DNA from: Mycobacterium bourgelatii
Lineage (GTDB): Bacteria; Actinomycetota; Actinomycetes; Mycobacteriales; Mycobacteriaceae
DNA: 64,000 nt
Direction of reading: 5' to 3'
Assembly (NCBI RefSeq): GCF_010723575.1
Contig: NZ_BLKZ01000001.1
Location: forward strand, 3,534,001 to 3,598,000
Position numbers and translations under genes: made by a program. This document shows, one piece after another, positions 21,294 to 30,295 of the stretch; the first letter of the stretch is position 1, and each line of letters starts with the position of its first letter. A model generated the notes under the pieces. That model did no database searches, had not been told where the DNA came from, and was given only the letters and a program-made list of their open reading frames with translations.

Positions 21294-22109
21294 TCAGAAC
21301 GCCGGCCAGGGAATGGGTCGGTGGCGGTTCGGAGCCGGCATCACCGGGTTGTCCAGTAGGTCCAGCGCGCGCCGGCGCAGCGCGGCGACCTCGGCCGCGG
21401 TGATCAGCCCCTTGAGCTCGTCGGCCAGCGACCCGCGCAGGGCCTCGATCAGCCTGGCCACTCCCTCCAACGTCTCGTCGTCGATGGGCTTGCCGGCCCA
21501 CCCCCACAGCACGGTGCGCAGCTTGTCTTGGACGTGCAGGGTCACCCCGTGGTCCACCCCGTAGACCTGGCCGTCGATGCCTTTGAGGACGTGGCCGCCC
21601 TTGCGGTCGGCGTTGTTCACCACGATGTCGAACACCGCCATCCGGCGCAGCTGGGTGTCGTCGGCGTGCATGAGGACGACCTCGTCGCCGGCGTAGTCGT
21701 AGGCCTGCAGCACCGCGAGGTAGCCGGGTTGTGATTTGCCGGCCGGAAACAGGTCGACCAGGTCAGGTCCGGGCCGGGGGTCGGCGTCGACGTCGTCGCC
21801 GGGTTGCTGAACCCACAGCTGCAGCATGCCGCGTCCGGCGGGACCATCTCGAATGATGGTGTACGGCACGATGTTCCAGCCCAGTGCCACCGAAACCAGG
21901 TAGGCGCCCAGTTCGCGGCCGGCCAGCGTGCCGTCGGGGAAGTCCCACAGCGGCTGCTCGCCGGCCACCGGCTTGTAGACGCAATGCACGTTCGCGGACC
22001 CCAGCGTGGCCTCGCACAGGAAGGTGGCATTGCTGGCGGAGCGGATGCGTCCGAGGACCGTCAGCTCGCCGTTGCGCAGGACCTCACGCGCGTCACTCTG
22101 CGACGTCAT
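21294..22109 (-). CDS. SCO1664-family protein (PI3/4-kinase-like fold)
   Basis: 271 residues from ATG 22109. It matches Rv2133c and the actinobacterial SCO1664 family: CVYKPVAGEQPLWDFPDGTLAGRE resembles the ATP-binding part of phosphatidylinositol-kinase-like folds, and the catalytic-like segment FDIVVNNADRKGGHVL followed by VYGVDHGVTLH supplies D and N residues. Its substrate is unknown. It overlaps the end of the upstream DUF3090 gene by 17 nt, so the two genes are co-translated, a pairing conserved in actinobacteria. Confidence 0.85.
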   Translation of the reverse strand: MTSQSDAREVLRNGELTVLGRIRSASNATFLCEATLGSANVHCVYKPVAGEQPLWDFPDGTLAGRELGAYLVSVALGWNIVPYTIIRDGPAGRGMLQLWVQQPGDDVDADPRPGPDLVDLFPAGKSQPGYLAVLQAYDYAGDEVVLMHADDTQLRRMAVFDIVVNNADRKGGHVLKGIDGQVYGVDHGVTLHVQDKLRTVLWGWAGKPIDDETLEGVARLIEALRGSLADELKGLITAAEVAALRRRALDLLDNPVMPAPNRHRPIPWPAF

Positions 22110-22680
22110 CGTCGGGCCCGAGCAGCGCCTCGCGCCGGTAGCCGTTGGCGCGCGCGCAGATGTGCCCGTCCGGGTCCAGCGGCTCGTCGCACAGCGGACA
22201 CGGCGGGCGCCCCGCCGAGATGACACGGTTGGAGCGGGTTGCGAACTGCCGCGCCGACTCCGGGGTGAGGAAGACGCGCACCGCGTCGGGCCCCTCCTCG
22301 GTGTCGTCGAGGACGACTGAGGCATCGAACTCGGCGTCGGTGACGGCTAGCAATTCGACCACCACCGTCTGCGCCTCGGAGTCCCAGCCGAGTCCCATCG
22401 TCCCGACCCGAAACTCGGCGTCCACCGGCATGATCAGCGGGTTGAGATCCTCGACCTCGGTGGGCTCCGGCGGCACCGGGGTGCCGAACCTGCGATTCAC
22501 CTCGAGCAGCAACGCGCCGATGCGCTCCGCCAGAACCGCTACCTGTTGCTTTTCCAGCACCACCGACACCACGCGGGAGTCGTGCACGGCCTGGATGTAG
22601 AACGTGCGGTTTCCGGGCTGCCCTACGGTCCCGGCCACAAATCGGTCGGGTGTGCGGAAGACGTGGATTGCTCGGGCCAT
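22093..22680 (-). CDS. DUF3090 family protein
   Basis: 195 residues, ATG 22680, identical in length to Rv2134c. The sequence starts ARAIHVFRTPDRFVAGTVG and ends with a CPLCDEPLDPDGHICARANGY zinc-ribbon-like segment, the mark of DUF3090. Function unknown; the constant pairing with the SCO1664-type protein and a histidine phosphatase suggests a common pathway. Further upstream in-frame codons exist but show no family similarity. Confidence 0.9.
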   Translation of the reverse strand: MARAIHVFRTPDRFVAGTVGQPGNRTFYIQAVHDSRVVSVVLEKQQVAVLAERIGALLLEVNRRFGTPVPPEPTEVEDLNPLIMPVDAEFRVGTMGLGWDSEAQTVVVELLAVTDAEFDASVVLDDTEEGPDAVRVFLTPESARQFATRSNRVISAGRPPCPLCDEPLDPDGHICARANGYRREALLGPDDDVAE

Positions 22681-22801
22681 GGCACTTCCAAAATACCGTG
22701 CCCATGCGGTCCCTGTGCGGTTCCATGTGTCGCGAGGGTGCGCAGAATGCCAATGTTTGTCGGCGTGTCGGGTACCGACACGCACGCTCGGCGGTCGTGG
22801 G

Positions 22802-23533
22802 TCAGTCGGTGGAGCCGCCGACGACGGCGTCGCTCGGTGGAGGCACGTCCCTGGCGCCCTCCTTGGCGCCCTCTTTGGCGGCCTCGGTGGGTGGAGGTGG
22901 CGCTGCGCGCAGCCCGGCCGCGAGCCGGGACCCGGTGTGGTTGACGTGCAGCACGAACGGGCGCAGCTGGGTGTAACGCACCACACTGACCGACGCCGGA
23001 TCGGCATTGATCCGCTGAAAGCTGTCCAGATGCATGCCGTAGGCGTCGGCGATCACCGACTTGATGACGTCGCCGTGGGTACAGGCGACCCAGAGCGCGT
23101 CACCGCCGTGCTGCTCGGCCAGGCGCCGGTCGTGTTCGCGGACCGCGGCCACGGCGCGAGCCTGGACCTGAGCGAGGCCCTCCCCGGCGGGAAACACGGC
23201 CGCGCTCGGATGGGCCTGGACCACCCGCCACAGCGGCTCGTTGACCAGCTCACTGAGCTTGCGGCCGGTCCAGTCGCCGTAGTCCACCTCGGCGAGCCGG
23301 TCCTCGATCAACGGCTGCAGGCACAGCGCCTCGGCCAGTGGCTCCACCGTGCGACGGCACCGCAACAGCGGGGAGGTGACCAGCGCCCGGATGGGCAGAT
23401 CGCCAAGCCGATCGATCAGGCCGGCGGCCTGCTCGAGGCCCTTGTCGTCGATGTCGACGCCCTCGGAACGGCCCGCAAGGGTGCCCGCGGTGTTCGACGT
23501 GGACCGGCCGTGGCGCAACAGGATGACGGTCAT
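22802..23533 (-). CDS. Histidine phosphatase superfamily protein (Rv2135c-like)
   Basis: 243 residues, start ATG 23533. The catalytic phosphohistidine motif LLRHGRS is at residues 5-11, the second basic cluster SPLLRCRRT near 54-62, and the second histidine in ACTHGDVIKSV near 155. The protein belongs to the phosphoglycerate-mutase-like acid phosphatases; the substrate is not predictable. A Pro/Glu/Lys-rich tail of about 30 residues (PPPPTEAAKEGAKEGA) is an add-on. It overlaps the uppP stop by 4 nt (ATGA), so it is translated together with uppP. Confidence 0.88.
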   Translation of the reverse strand: MTVILLRHGRSTSNTAGTLAGRSEGVDIDDKGLEQAAGLIDRLGDLPIRALVTSPLLRCRRTVEPLAEALCLQPLIEDRLAEVDYGDWTGRKLSELVNEPLWRVVQAHPSAAVFPAGEGLAQVQARAVAAVREHDRRLAEQHGGDALWVACTHGDVIKSVIADAYGMHLDSFQRINADPASVSVVRYTQLRPFVLHVNHTGSRLAAGLRAAPPPPTEAAKEGAKEGARDVPPPSDAVVGGSTD

Positions 23534-24363
23534 GTCGCAGTCACCGTTCCGGTCGCCAGCAGGGCGAGCACCACCCCCCCGAACAGCACGCGGTAGCCCA
23601 CGAACCAATACATGTTGTGGCGCACCAGGAATCGCAGGAACCAGGCCACCGCGGCCAACCCGATCCCGAACGCGATCAGCGTGGCGACCAGCAGCTGGGG
23701 GCCGGTCGCGCTCATCCCCTCGGTCACCGGGTGGAAGGCGTCCGGCAGCGAGAACAGACCGGAGGCGAACACCGCCGGAATGGCCAGCAGAAACCCGAAT
23801 CGCGCGGCCAGGTCGCGTTGCAGCCCGAGGAAGAGACCGGCGCTGATCGTCGCGCCCGATCGAGAAACGCCGGGGACCAGCGCCAGGCATTGGGCAACAC
23901 CCACCGCCACGGCATCACGCCAGTTCAGTTGCTCGACGTCCCGGGTGCGTCGGCCCAGGTACTCGGCCAGGGCGATCACGCCGGAGAAGACGACCATTGC
24001 GGTGGCCACCACCCAGAGATTGCGCACGCCGGAGCGGATGTCGTCTTTGAACAGCAGGCCCAGCACGCAGATCGGGATCGTCCCGATGATGACGTACCAG
24101 CCGAGTCGGTAGTCGGCGTTGCGGTATGCGGCGCCGCGAAAGATGCCGCTGAACCAGGCCTTGAGGATGCGGCCGATGTCGCGCGCGAAGTACACCAGCA
24201 CGGCCGCTTCGGTGCCCAGCTGGGTGACCGCGGTGAACGAGGCGCCGGCGTCATCGCGGAAAAAGAGCCGCGACACTATGGCCAGGTGGCCAGACGAAGA
24301 GACGGGCAAAAACTCGGTGAGACCCTGCAGCACGGCCAAGTCGATGACTTGCCACCAGGACAT
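23530..24363 (-). CDS. uppP: Undecaprenyl-diphosphatase UppP (BacA)
   Basis: 277 residues from ATG 24363, the M. tuberculosis Rv2136c length. It dephosphorylates undecaprenyl/decaprenyl diphosphate to recycle the lipid carrier of cell-wall synthesis. The family signatures are complete: LQGLTEFLPVSSSGHLAI (E and S residues of the active site) and VPGVSRSGATI (the PGxSRSGxT motif). Eight membrane helices are expected. The in-frame ATG 18 nt upstream is less likely. Bacitracin resistance can follow overexpression of this enzyme. Confidence 0.95.
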   Translation of the reverse strand: MSWWQVIDLAVLQGLTEFLPVSSSGHLAIVSRLFFRDDAGASFTAVTQLGTEAAVLVYFARDIGRILKAWFSGIFRGAAYRNADYRLGWYVIIGTIPICVLGLLFKDDIRSGVRNLWVVATAMVVFSGVIALAEYLGRRTRDVEQLNWRDAVAVGVAQCLALVPGVSRSGATISAGLFLGLQRDLAARFGFLLAIPAVFASGLFSLPDAFHPVTEGMSATGPQLLVATLIAFGIGLAAVAWFLRFLVRHNMYWFVGYRVLFGGVVLALLATGTVTAT

Positions 24364-24432
24364 CGCCGGAACCGCAGACACGACGACGACCGTACCTGGT
24401 TGCGAAAGCTGCTACGTGGCGCGACCGCGGCG

Positions 24433-24750
24433 TCAGCGCTGGACGGGTTCCGCGTGGGCGACGGCGTCTCGCACGGCCGCGGCCAGGCTGCGCTCGTCGG
24501 TCAGGTCGATGTCGACCAAGCTGCGGACGGTCCGCGCGACCACGTCTTCCGATTGTGGAACCGGGCCGGCAATACGTGGCCGGTAAATCTCGACAACGAG
24601 CGAGCGGTGCTCAATGTGGAAAGAAAAACTACGCCCATCTCCGACGACTCCGTACCCGCTGGCGAAAATGCCCGTCAACATATCCTCGATAGCAAACTCG
24701 TTGCTTGCGATATGCCGGTCAGCGATGACGGTCATGTCAAGAAGATACAT
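24433..24750 (-). CDS. Conserved hypothetical protein (Rv2137c-like)
   Basis: About 105 residues. I do not recognise a domain. The sequence DMTVIADRHIASNEFAIEDMLTGIFASGYGVVGDGRSFSFHIEHRSLVVEIYRPR is soluble and mixed alpha/beta, with no signal peptide. The start is uncertain: ATG 24750, ATG 24735 and TTG 24756 are all in frame and none has a strong SD. It lies between uppP and the divergent lipoprotein gene lppL, as Rv2137c does in M. tuberculosis. Its start region overlaps the promoter zone of lppL. Confidence 0.7.
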   Translation of the reverse strand: MYLLDMTVIADRHIASNEFAIEDMLTGIFASGYGVVGDGRSFSFHIEHRSLVVEIYRPRIAGPVPQSEDVVARTVRSLVDIDLTDERSLAAAVRDAVAHAEPVQR

Positions 24751-24776
24751 CTTCAAGACCAGTTGGGGGGAGCGAC

Positions 24777-25904
24777 ATGACCAGATTGGGGGCGGTCGCG
24801 TTCCTTAGAATTTCATTTGTACGCTCCGCGCAAGAAGGCGATTCCTTGGTCAAACTGCACAAAAGTGCTTTTCAAAGCTGTATTTGCACCGGCATTGTTT
24901 TGCTGGTTTTGGCATTGCCCCTGATGGGGTGTTCGTCGAATCCGCTGCAATCGACTCCACCCACGATTCCGGCCGCACAGCCGGCGGTCTCTCCACCGGC
25001 GGCGCAAGCTCCGGCCGGTGTGGTACGACCGCTGGAAGGTCATCCCCAGGCCGCGCAGTATGACGGCCAGACGCACAAGCTGGTGGTGCTCAGTCCCGGA
25101 GACGACCCGTCGGCGCCCGCCAGCCTCAGCCTATTCGACGAGGGTCAGGCCGCGCCCCGGGTCATCGCGCTGCCGGGACCCGCGTCGGCGTTTGTCTGCG
25201 ACGGTCATGGCGCGGCGGCGGTGGCCAGCCGCGGCGGTTACTTTGTGGTCGATCTGGTCAGTGGGCGCGTCGACCGGGTCGCCGTCGCCGATTCCGGGCA
25301 GGTGGACTTCACCGCGATCACCCGCCGCGCCGACGGCCGACTGGTGCTCGGCAGCGCCGATGGCGCCGTCTACACCCTGGGGGCCGCGGAATCGGGGACC
25401 GCCCCGGTGACCGACCGCAACCAGCTGTTCGCTCGGGTCGATTCCCTTGTCACCCAGGGCGACCGGGTTGTGGTGCTGGACCGCGGGCAGACGTCGGTGA
25501 CGGCGTTGGCGCCGGACGGGCGTGCCGAGCAGGCATTGCGCGCCGGCGAGGGCGCCACCACCATGGCCGCCGATGAGCAAGGTCGGGTACTGGTCGCCGA
25601 CACACGGGGCGGCCAACTGCTGGTCTACGGAGTCGACCCGCTGATCCTGCGGCAGGCATATCCGGTGCCGCAGGCGCCGTACGGCCTGGTCGGGTCGCGG
25701 AATTTGGCCTGGATAGCCCAGACCGCGGCGAACATCGTCATTGGTTACGATCTGTCCACCGGAATCCCCGTGGAAAAGGTGCGTTACCCGACCGTGCAGC
25801 AACCCAACTCGCTGGCCTTCGACGACACGTCCGGCACGTTGTACGTGGTGTCCGGTTCCGGGGCCGGGGTTCAGGTCATCGAGCACGCGGCGGGCCAGTC
25901 GTGA
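24777..25904 (+). CDS. lppL: Lipoprotein LppL, beta-propeller type
   Basis: 375 residues from ATG 24777, which has a strong GGGGGGA SD 5 nt upstream. That start gives a long n-region; TTG 24846, preceded by AGAAGG, would give a standard lipoprotein signal (LVLALPLMGC lipobox, Cys at about residue 52 of the longer form). The mature protein has repeated segments like GRVLVADTRGGQLLVYGVDP and GTLYVVSGSGAGVQVIEH that suggest a YVTN/NHL-like beta-propeller on the outer face of the membrane. It matches Rv2138. It overlaps the next gene by 4 nt (GTGA). Confidence 0.88.
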   Translation: MTRLGAVAFLRISFVRSAQEGDSLVKLHKSAFQSCICTGIVLLVLALPLMGCSSNPLQSTPPTIPAAQPAVSPPAAQAPAGVVRPLEGHPQAAQYDGQTHKLVVLSPGDDPSAPASLSLFDEGQAAPRVIALPGPASAFVCDGHGAAAVASRGGYFVVDLVSGRVDRVAVADSGQVDFTAITRRADGRLVLGSADGAVYTLGAAESGTAPVTDRNQLFARVDSLVTQGDRVVVLDRGQTSVTALAPDGRAEQALRAGEGATTMAADEQGRVLVADTRGGQLLVYGVDPLILRQAYPVPQAPYGLVGSRNLAWIAQTAANIVIGYDLSTGIPVEKVRYPTVQQPNSLAFDDTSGTLYVVSGSGAGVQVIEHAAGQS

Positions 25905-26179
25905 CGAACCGCCGGTCGACGCAATGGGGTCGGCTACCCGCCGAATGGCACACCGACATGTCTGACGAATACGAGTGGGCGCCGTTGCGACTGCCGCCGG
26001 AAGTGACCCGGCTCAGCGCGTCCACCCGGTTGTCCATCGAGGCCGAGTTCCGCGGCTGGGAACTGACCAGGGTCCGGCTCTACAATGACGGGAGTCGACG
26101 GGTGTTGTTGCGCCGCAAGAAGTCTCGCCTGGACAGCGCGGACTCGAGCACGCGCGGTCCCGACCACACGGAACTGTGA
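25901..26179 (+). CDS. DUF5703 family protein
   Basis: 92 residues. The start GTG 25901 overlaps the lppL stop (GTGA). The central sequence EWHTDMSDEYEWAPLRLP followed by VTRLSASTRLSIEAEFRGWE is the conserved DUF5703 core, found between lppL and pyrD in mycobacteria. It is small, charged and soluble, with a basic C-terminal patch RRVLLRRKKSR. Function unknown. It in turn overlaps pyrD (GTGA at 26176-26179), making lppL, this gene and pyrD a single translationally coupled unit. Confidence 0.8.
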   Translation: MTNRRSTQWGRLPAEWHTDMSDEYEWAPLRLPPEVTRLSASTRLSIEAEFRGWELTRVRLYNDGSRRVLLRRKKSRLDSADSSTRGPDHTEL

Positions 26180-27291
26180 CCTTGCAGATCGGCGCGGGCC
26201 AGCACCCGTTATACGCGCCGTTTCGACGGCTGCTTTTCCTGATGCCGGCGGAGCGCGTCCACACGCTCGTGTTCGCCGCGTTGCGCGGTGCGACGGCTAG
26301 TGAGCCGGTGCGCTCGCGGCTGCGTCGGACCCTGGGGCCGACCGATCCGGTGTTGTCCAGCGCGGTGTTCGGGGTGCGGTTCCCGGGGCCGCTGGGGCTG
26401 GCCGCGGGTTTCGACAAGGACGGCACCGGGCTGACCGCCTGGGGCGCGCTGGGTTTCGGATACGCCGAGATCGGCACTGTCACCGCACACCCGCAACCCG
26501 GTAACCCGACCCCGCGCTTGTTCAGGTTGGCCGATGACCGGGCACTGCTGAATCGGATGGGATTCAACAATCACGGCGCGGGCGAGTTGGCGCTCCGACT
26601 GGCGCGGCACACCCCCGACATCCCGATCGGGGTGAACATCGGAAAGACCAAGGCGACACCGGCCGACCAAGCCGTCGACGACTACCGCGCCAGCGCGCGC
26701 CTGGTGGGCCCGCTGGCGGCCTACCTGGTGGTCAATGTCAGCTCACCGAACACGCCGGGGCTGCGCGACCTGCAGGCAGTGGAGTCGCTGCGCCCGATTC
26801 TGTCGGCGGTGCTGCAGGAGACCTCCACGCCGGTGCTGGTGAAGATCGCGCCCGACCTCTCCGATTCCGACGTCGACGACATCGCCGACCTGGCGGTCGA
26901 GCTGGGCCTGGCCGGCATCGTGGCCACCAACACCACGATTTCGCGCGCGGGTCTGCGCACCCCGGGCGTCGAGGCGCTGGGCCCGGGCGGTATCTCCGGG
27001 CCGCCGGTGGCCAAGCGCGCCGTCGAGGTGCTGCGCCGGCTCTACGACCGCGTCGGCGACCGGCTGGTGCTGATCAGCGTGGGCGGAATCGAGACGGCCG
27101 ACGACGCCTGGGAGCGCATCACCGCGGGCGCGTCGCTGCTACAGGGTTACACGGGTTTCATCTACGGCGGCGGCTTGTGGGCCAAGGACATTCACGACGG
27201 AATCGCCCGCCGGCTGCATGCGGGTGGATACGCCTCGCTCAGCGACGCGGTGGGCTCGGCGGTGCGCAAACCGCAGAACCCGCCCGGCTGA
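26176..27291 (+). CDS. pyrD: Dihydroorotate dehydrogenase, class 2 (quinone)
   Basis: 371 residues from GTG 26176. It oxidises dihydroorotate to orotate in pyrimidine synthesis and passes electrons to menaquinone. The class 2 N-terminal amphipathic region (LYAPFRRLLFLMPAERVHTL) for membrane contact is present. The FMN-binding barrel shows LGLAAGFDKDG, EIGTVTAHPQPGNP, VNVSSPNTPGLRDLQ (with the catalytic Ser region), VKIAPDLSD, ATNTTISR and SVGGIETADDAWERI-type motifs. The gene ends 4 bp before the stop of the convergent sulfatase gene, which marks the left edge of an accessory block. Confidence 0.95.
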   Translation: MTLQIGAGQHPLYAPFRRLLFLMPAERVHTLVFAALRGATASEPVRSRLRRTLGPTDPVLSSAVFGVRFPGPLGLAAGFDKDGTGLTAWGALGFGYAEIGTVTAHPQPGNPTPRLFRLADDRALLNRMGFNNHGAGELALRLARHTPDIPIGVNIGKTKATPADQAVDDYRASARLVGPLAAYLVVNVSSPNTPGLRDLQAVESLRPILSAVLQETSTPVLVKIAPDLSDSDVDDIADLAVELGLAGIVATNTTISRAGLRTPGVEALGPGGISGPPVAKRAVEVLRRLYDRVGDRLVLISVGGIETADDAWERITAGASLLQGYTGFIYGGGLWAKDIHDGIARRLHAGGYASLSDAVGSAVRKPQNPPG

Positions 27292-27295
27292 GTCT

Positions 27296-29539
27296 TCAGT
27301 CGGCCTGTAGGGCGGTGCGCAGGAAGTCCAGCTGGTCGAGTTCCGTCTGTCCGGCGTGCACCGTGACGGTGTGCAGGATGCCGTTCCACGCGAATGGGGG
27401 CTGATAGTCGTCGCTCACCGGCAGCCCCCGGTCGTAGCCGAGCGTGAGGTGGGTGCCGCCATGCTGAAAGACGAAGGGCAGGGTGTGCTCGGACGACGCA
27501 CTGGCGACGACCTCCCCGTCCAACACCGCTTCTACCCGCAGGCCGCCCTGCTCCAGCCGCAGCACCAGGCCGAGCAGGTGGCGGCCCGGTGAAAGTTGTT
27601 GACCGGACTGCAATCTCAACGTCTCACCGGGTAGGGCCAGCGCGAGGGTGAGTCGTCCGTCGAGCACGTAGGCGGCCAGCCCGCCGTTGCGGTCTCCGAT
27701 GGCGAACAACACTCCGCTTGGCGCGGTTTCGGCTACCTCGGGCACCTCGACGTCGGCGACAATGTGGCCACCGCCCGCCAGCAGCGGTATTGCCTCGTCG
27801 GACACCGGGCCCGATTGCGGGTACAGCGTGACCCTCTGGTCGATCGGGTAATCCGGCGGCGCGAAGGCCGCGAGGCGCCCGACGAGCGAATCGAACAGCG
27901 GCAGCACATTGTTCGCCTCGGCTTCGGTCGACCATTGCCGCTGCAGGCTTTCGAGCACGTCGGGATGCTCGTTCGCGAGATCGTGCGCCTCGGAGAAGTC
28001 CTCGTCCAGGTTGAACAGCGACCACTGATCGTGCTCGAAGTCACGGCTGCCCGGGAACAGCAGATCCTCGTCCATGACTCCCCCCGAGACGTGGTCGGTC
28101 GTGGCTTTCCATCCGTCGGCGAAGATCGACCGCGAGCCGAGCATCTCGAAGTACTGCACCGAGCGCGGGTTCGGCGCCGCGGAATCGGTGAAGCTGGGCA
28201 GCAGGCTGGCGCCCTGGATGGGCAACTGGGGAATGCCGTCGACCGTTTCGGGCGCGGAGATGCCGCACGCGTCGAGCACGGTGGGCAGCAGGTCGATCGC
28301 GTGGGCGAACTGGCCTCGAACTTGGCCGGCCGCGCTCCCCGCGCGGATGTGCTTGGGCCAGTGGGCGATGAACGGTACACGTGTTCCGCCCAGCCAGGTG
28401 TAGCGCTTCCAAAGCCGGAACGGCGTGTTGCCGGCCCAGGCCCAACCCCACGCGTAATGCGGGTAGTTCTCGGGGCCGCCCCAGTCGTCGAGCAGCTGCA
28501 GGTTGTCGGCGAGGTTGTCGCGGACACGGTGGGTGAAGCGGTGCTCGTTGGCGGTGCCGGTGACGCCGCCCTCTGCACTGGCGCCGTTGTCGGACAGCAC
28601 GAAGATCAGGGTGTTGTCGAGTTGACCGATGCGTTCCAGCGTGTCGATGATTCGCCCGATCTGCGCATCGGTGTGACTGAGGAATCCCGCGTACACCTCG
28701 TGCATCCGGGCGTACAGCCGGCGCTCGTCGGCGCTGAGGTCCTCCCACGCGGGCACCCAGGATGGCCGCGACGTGAGGGTGGTGTTGGCGGGCACCACGC
28801 CCGAATTCACTTGCCGGGCAAACACTTCGTCGCGCCACTGATCCCAGCCCCGGTCGAACCGACCCGAGTAGGCGTCCGCCCACGAGCGTTCCACGTGGTG
28901 CGGCGAGTGCATCGCGCCGGTGGCGAAGTACAGGAAGAACGGCTTGCCCGGGGTTCCGGCCTGCTGGTTGAGCACCATCCGGATGGCCTCGTCGGCGAGG
29001 TCTTCGGTCAGGTGGTAGCCCTGCTCCGGGCGGGCGGGCGGTTCGACGAACGAGTTGTCCCGAACCAGTTCGGGCGCCCATTGATTCGCATCACCGCGAA
29101 GGAAACCGTAGTAGCGCTCGAAACCCAAACCCAGCGGCCACTGTTCGAACGGCCCGGCGTCGGAGCGCTGACCGCGCGGGACCAGATGCCATTTGCCCAC
29201 CGCCAGCGTGCTGTAGCCGGCGTCGCGGAGCACCCGCGGAAGGGTGGCCGCCGACCGCGGGATGCGCGCGGTGTAGCCCGGATGCGTCGTGGGCAGGTCG
29301 GCCAGGAAACCCATGCCCACCGCGTGGTGGTTGCGGCCCGTCAGCAGCGCCGCCCGGGTCGGCGAGCAGAGGGCGGTCACGTGAAAGCGGTTGTATCGAA
29401 GCCCCCCGGCGGCCAGGCGATCGATAGCCGGTGTCGCGATGTCCGAACCGTAACAACCGAATTGGGCGAAACCGAGGTCGTCGAGCAGAATCACGACGAC
29501 GTTGGGCGCGTCTTTCGGCGGTCGCACCGGTTGGCTCAT
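27296..29539 (-). CDS. Type I sulfatase (arylsulfatase)
   Basis: 747 residues, similar in size and layout to mycobacterial AtsA. The formylglycine signature CSPTR is at residues 58-62 (Cys58 is the residue to be converted), with metal-binding Asp20-Asp21 in VVVILLDDLGFAQFG and later IFVLSDNGAS for the remaining ligands. No signal peptide is visible, so it is probably cytoplasmic. The C-terminal third (about 560-747) forms a beta-rich domain. It likely removes sulfate from aryl or lipid sulfates for sulfur scavenging; a formylglycine-generating enzyme is not in this window. A dyad described at 29573-29599 lies just upstream. Confidence 0.88.
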   Translation of the reverse strand: MSQPVRPPKDAPNVVVILLDDLGFAQFGCYGSDIATPAIDRLAAGGLRYNRFHVTALCSPTRAALLTGRNHHAVGMGFLADLPTTHPGYTARIPRSAATLPRVLRDAGYSTLAVGKWHLVPRGQRSDAGPFEQWPLGLGFERYYGFLRGDANQWAPELVRDNSFVEPPARPEQGYHLTEDLADEAIRMVLNQQAGTPGKPFFLYFATGAMHSPHHVERSWADAYSGRFDRGWDQWRDEVFARQVNSGVVPANTTLTSRPSWVPAWEDLSADERRLYARMHEVYAGFLSHTDAQIGRIIDTLERIGQLDNTLIFVLSDNGASAEGGVTGTANEHRFTHRVRDNLADNLQLLDDWGGPENYPHYAWGWAWAGNTPFRLWKRYTWLGGTRVPFIAHWPKHIRAGSAAGQVRGQFAHAIDLLPTVLDACGISAPETVDGIPQLPIQGASLLPSFTDSAAPNPRSVQYFEMLGSRSIFADGWKATTDHVSGGVMDEDLLFPGSRDFEHDQWSLFNLDEDFSEAHDLANEHPDVLESLQRQWSTEAEANNVLPLFDSLVGRLAAFAPPDYPIDQRVTLYPQSGPVSDEAIPLLAGGGHIVADVEVPEVAETAPSGVLFAIGDRNGGLAAYVLDGRLTLALALPGETLRLQSGQQLSPGRHLLGLVLRLEQGGLRVEAVLDGEVVASASSEHTLPFVFQHGGTHLTLGYDRGLPVSDDYQPPFAWNGILHTVTVHAGQTELDQLDFLRTALQAD

Positions 29540-29842
29540 TTAGGCATCGCCCCAATCCATCGGAATCGTCGGAAGCTGTAGTCACGCGACTACAAGCTTC
29601 GTCACCCTATGGCTCGCCTGCGCAATGTGCAAGGCGCAGTGTGCAAGTCGAGTTCGTGCCAGGGATGCGCCGCGCGGCGTCGAGGCGTGGGCTCAGCGCC
29701 GCGGCGAACGCAAGAATTCCGCAAGAGTTACGCAAAGATCCCGCAGCCGACGTGCGGCAATCTGCGCGTGTCGGCCGCGAACGCGAGCCTTCGGACGTCG
29801 GGACCCCGCGCCGACGTCGTCGAGCGCGCAGGAGGAACGTCA
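29540..29842. other. Divergent intergenic region sulfatase / small secreted protein
   Basis: About 300 bp between divergent starts, holding the dyad at 29573-29599 and a strong AGGAGGA SD (29830-29836) for the plus-strand gene. In-frame codons extend upstream of that gene but the text there is not coding-like. No other element was recognised. Confidence 0.5.
29573..29599. promoter_or_regulatory. Candidate operator: GTAGTC-N4-GACTAC dyad
   Basis: GTAGTC (29578-29583) and GACTAC (29588-29593) are perfect reverse complements around ACGC. Outer arms AAGCT (29573-29577) and AGCTT (29595-29599) extend the symmetry with one unpaired A. It sits about 35 bp upstream of the sulfatase ATG, a usual location for a TetR- or GntR-type repressor site. 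It could also be a leader hairpin. Confidence 0.4.
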
Positions 29843-30226
29843 ATGAAAATCACGGCGATTGTTGCTACCGGCCTGCTGGCCGGCACCCTGATGATCGCGA
29901 GTCCGGTGCAAGCACAGCCCGCCGCCGCGCCGTCCGGCATACCGAGCGACTTCCGCCCGCTGCGGCCTCCCCCTAGCCTCGCGGTCGACCCCAAGGCGGA
30001 GGTCGAGGAGCTGCTGCGGCAGGCCACCGAGCTGGACGACAACTGGGACAACCTGACCCCCGCACAACGCAATCAGCAGATTGCGGCGCTGCGGCAGCAA
30101 GCGGACACCGTGCAGCGCGAGGTCGACAACCTGCCGCCGAATGAACAGCCGGAAGTGCAAGGGATGCTCAACCTGGTAGCCCTCAGATTGGCCCACATTC
30201 TGCAGCGACAACTGACCTCGCGTTGA
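29843..30226 (+). CDS. Small secreted protein, function unknown
   Basis: 127 residues. A clear Sec signal peptide (MKITAIVATGLLAGTLMIAS, cleavage near AQA-QPAAA around residue 25) is followed by a Pro-rich stretch and an alpha-helical, charged mature part (VEELLRQATELDDNWDNL, NQQIAALRQQADTVQREV) likely to form coiled coil. No cysteines in the mature protein. I do not recognise a named family. ATG 29843 is preceded by a near-perfect AGGAGGA SD at 7 nt, which decides the start against longer in-frame options. It stands alone between the divergent sulfatase and the convergent bicupin gene. Confidence 0.75.
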   Translation: MKITAIVATGLLAGTLMIASPVQAQPAAAPSGIPSDFRPLRPPPSLAVDPKAEVEELLRQATELDDNWDNLTPAQRNQQIAALRQQADTVQREVDNLPPNEQPEVQGMLNLVALRLAHILQRQLTSR

Positions 30227-30295
30227 TACTGCGGTTTTGGCGGCGGTTACTCGCATTTTGTCGCCCTAGGCGCAGAGTCAATCGCGCGTCGCGCC

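Noticed and set aside
27764..29581. 605-codon plus-strand frame opposite the sulfatase
   Set aside because: Shadow of the sulfatase; low-complexity Arg/Val text with no motifs.
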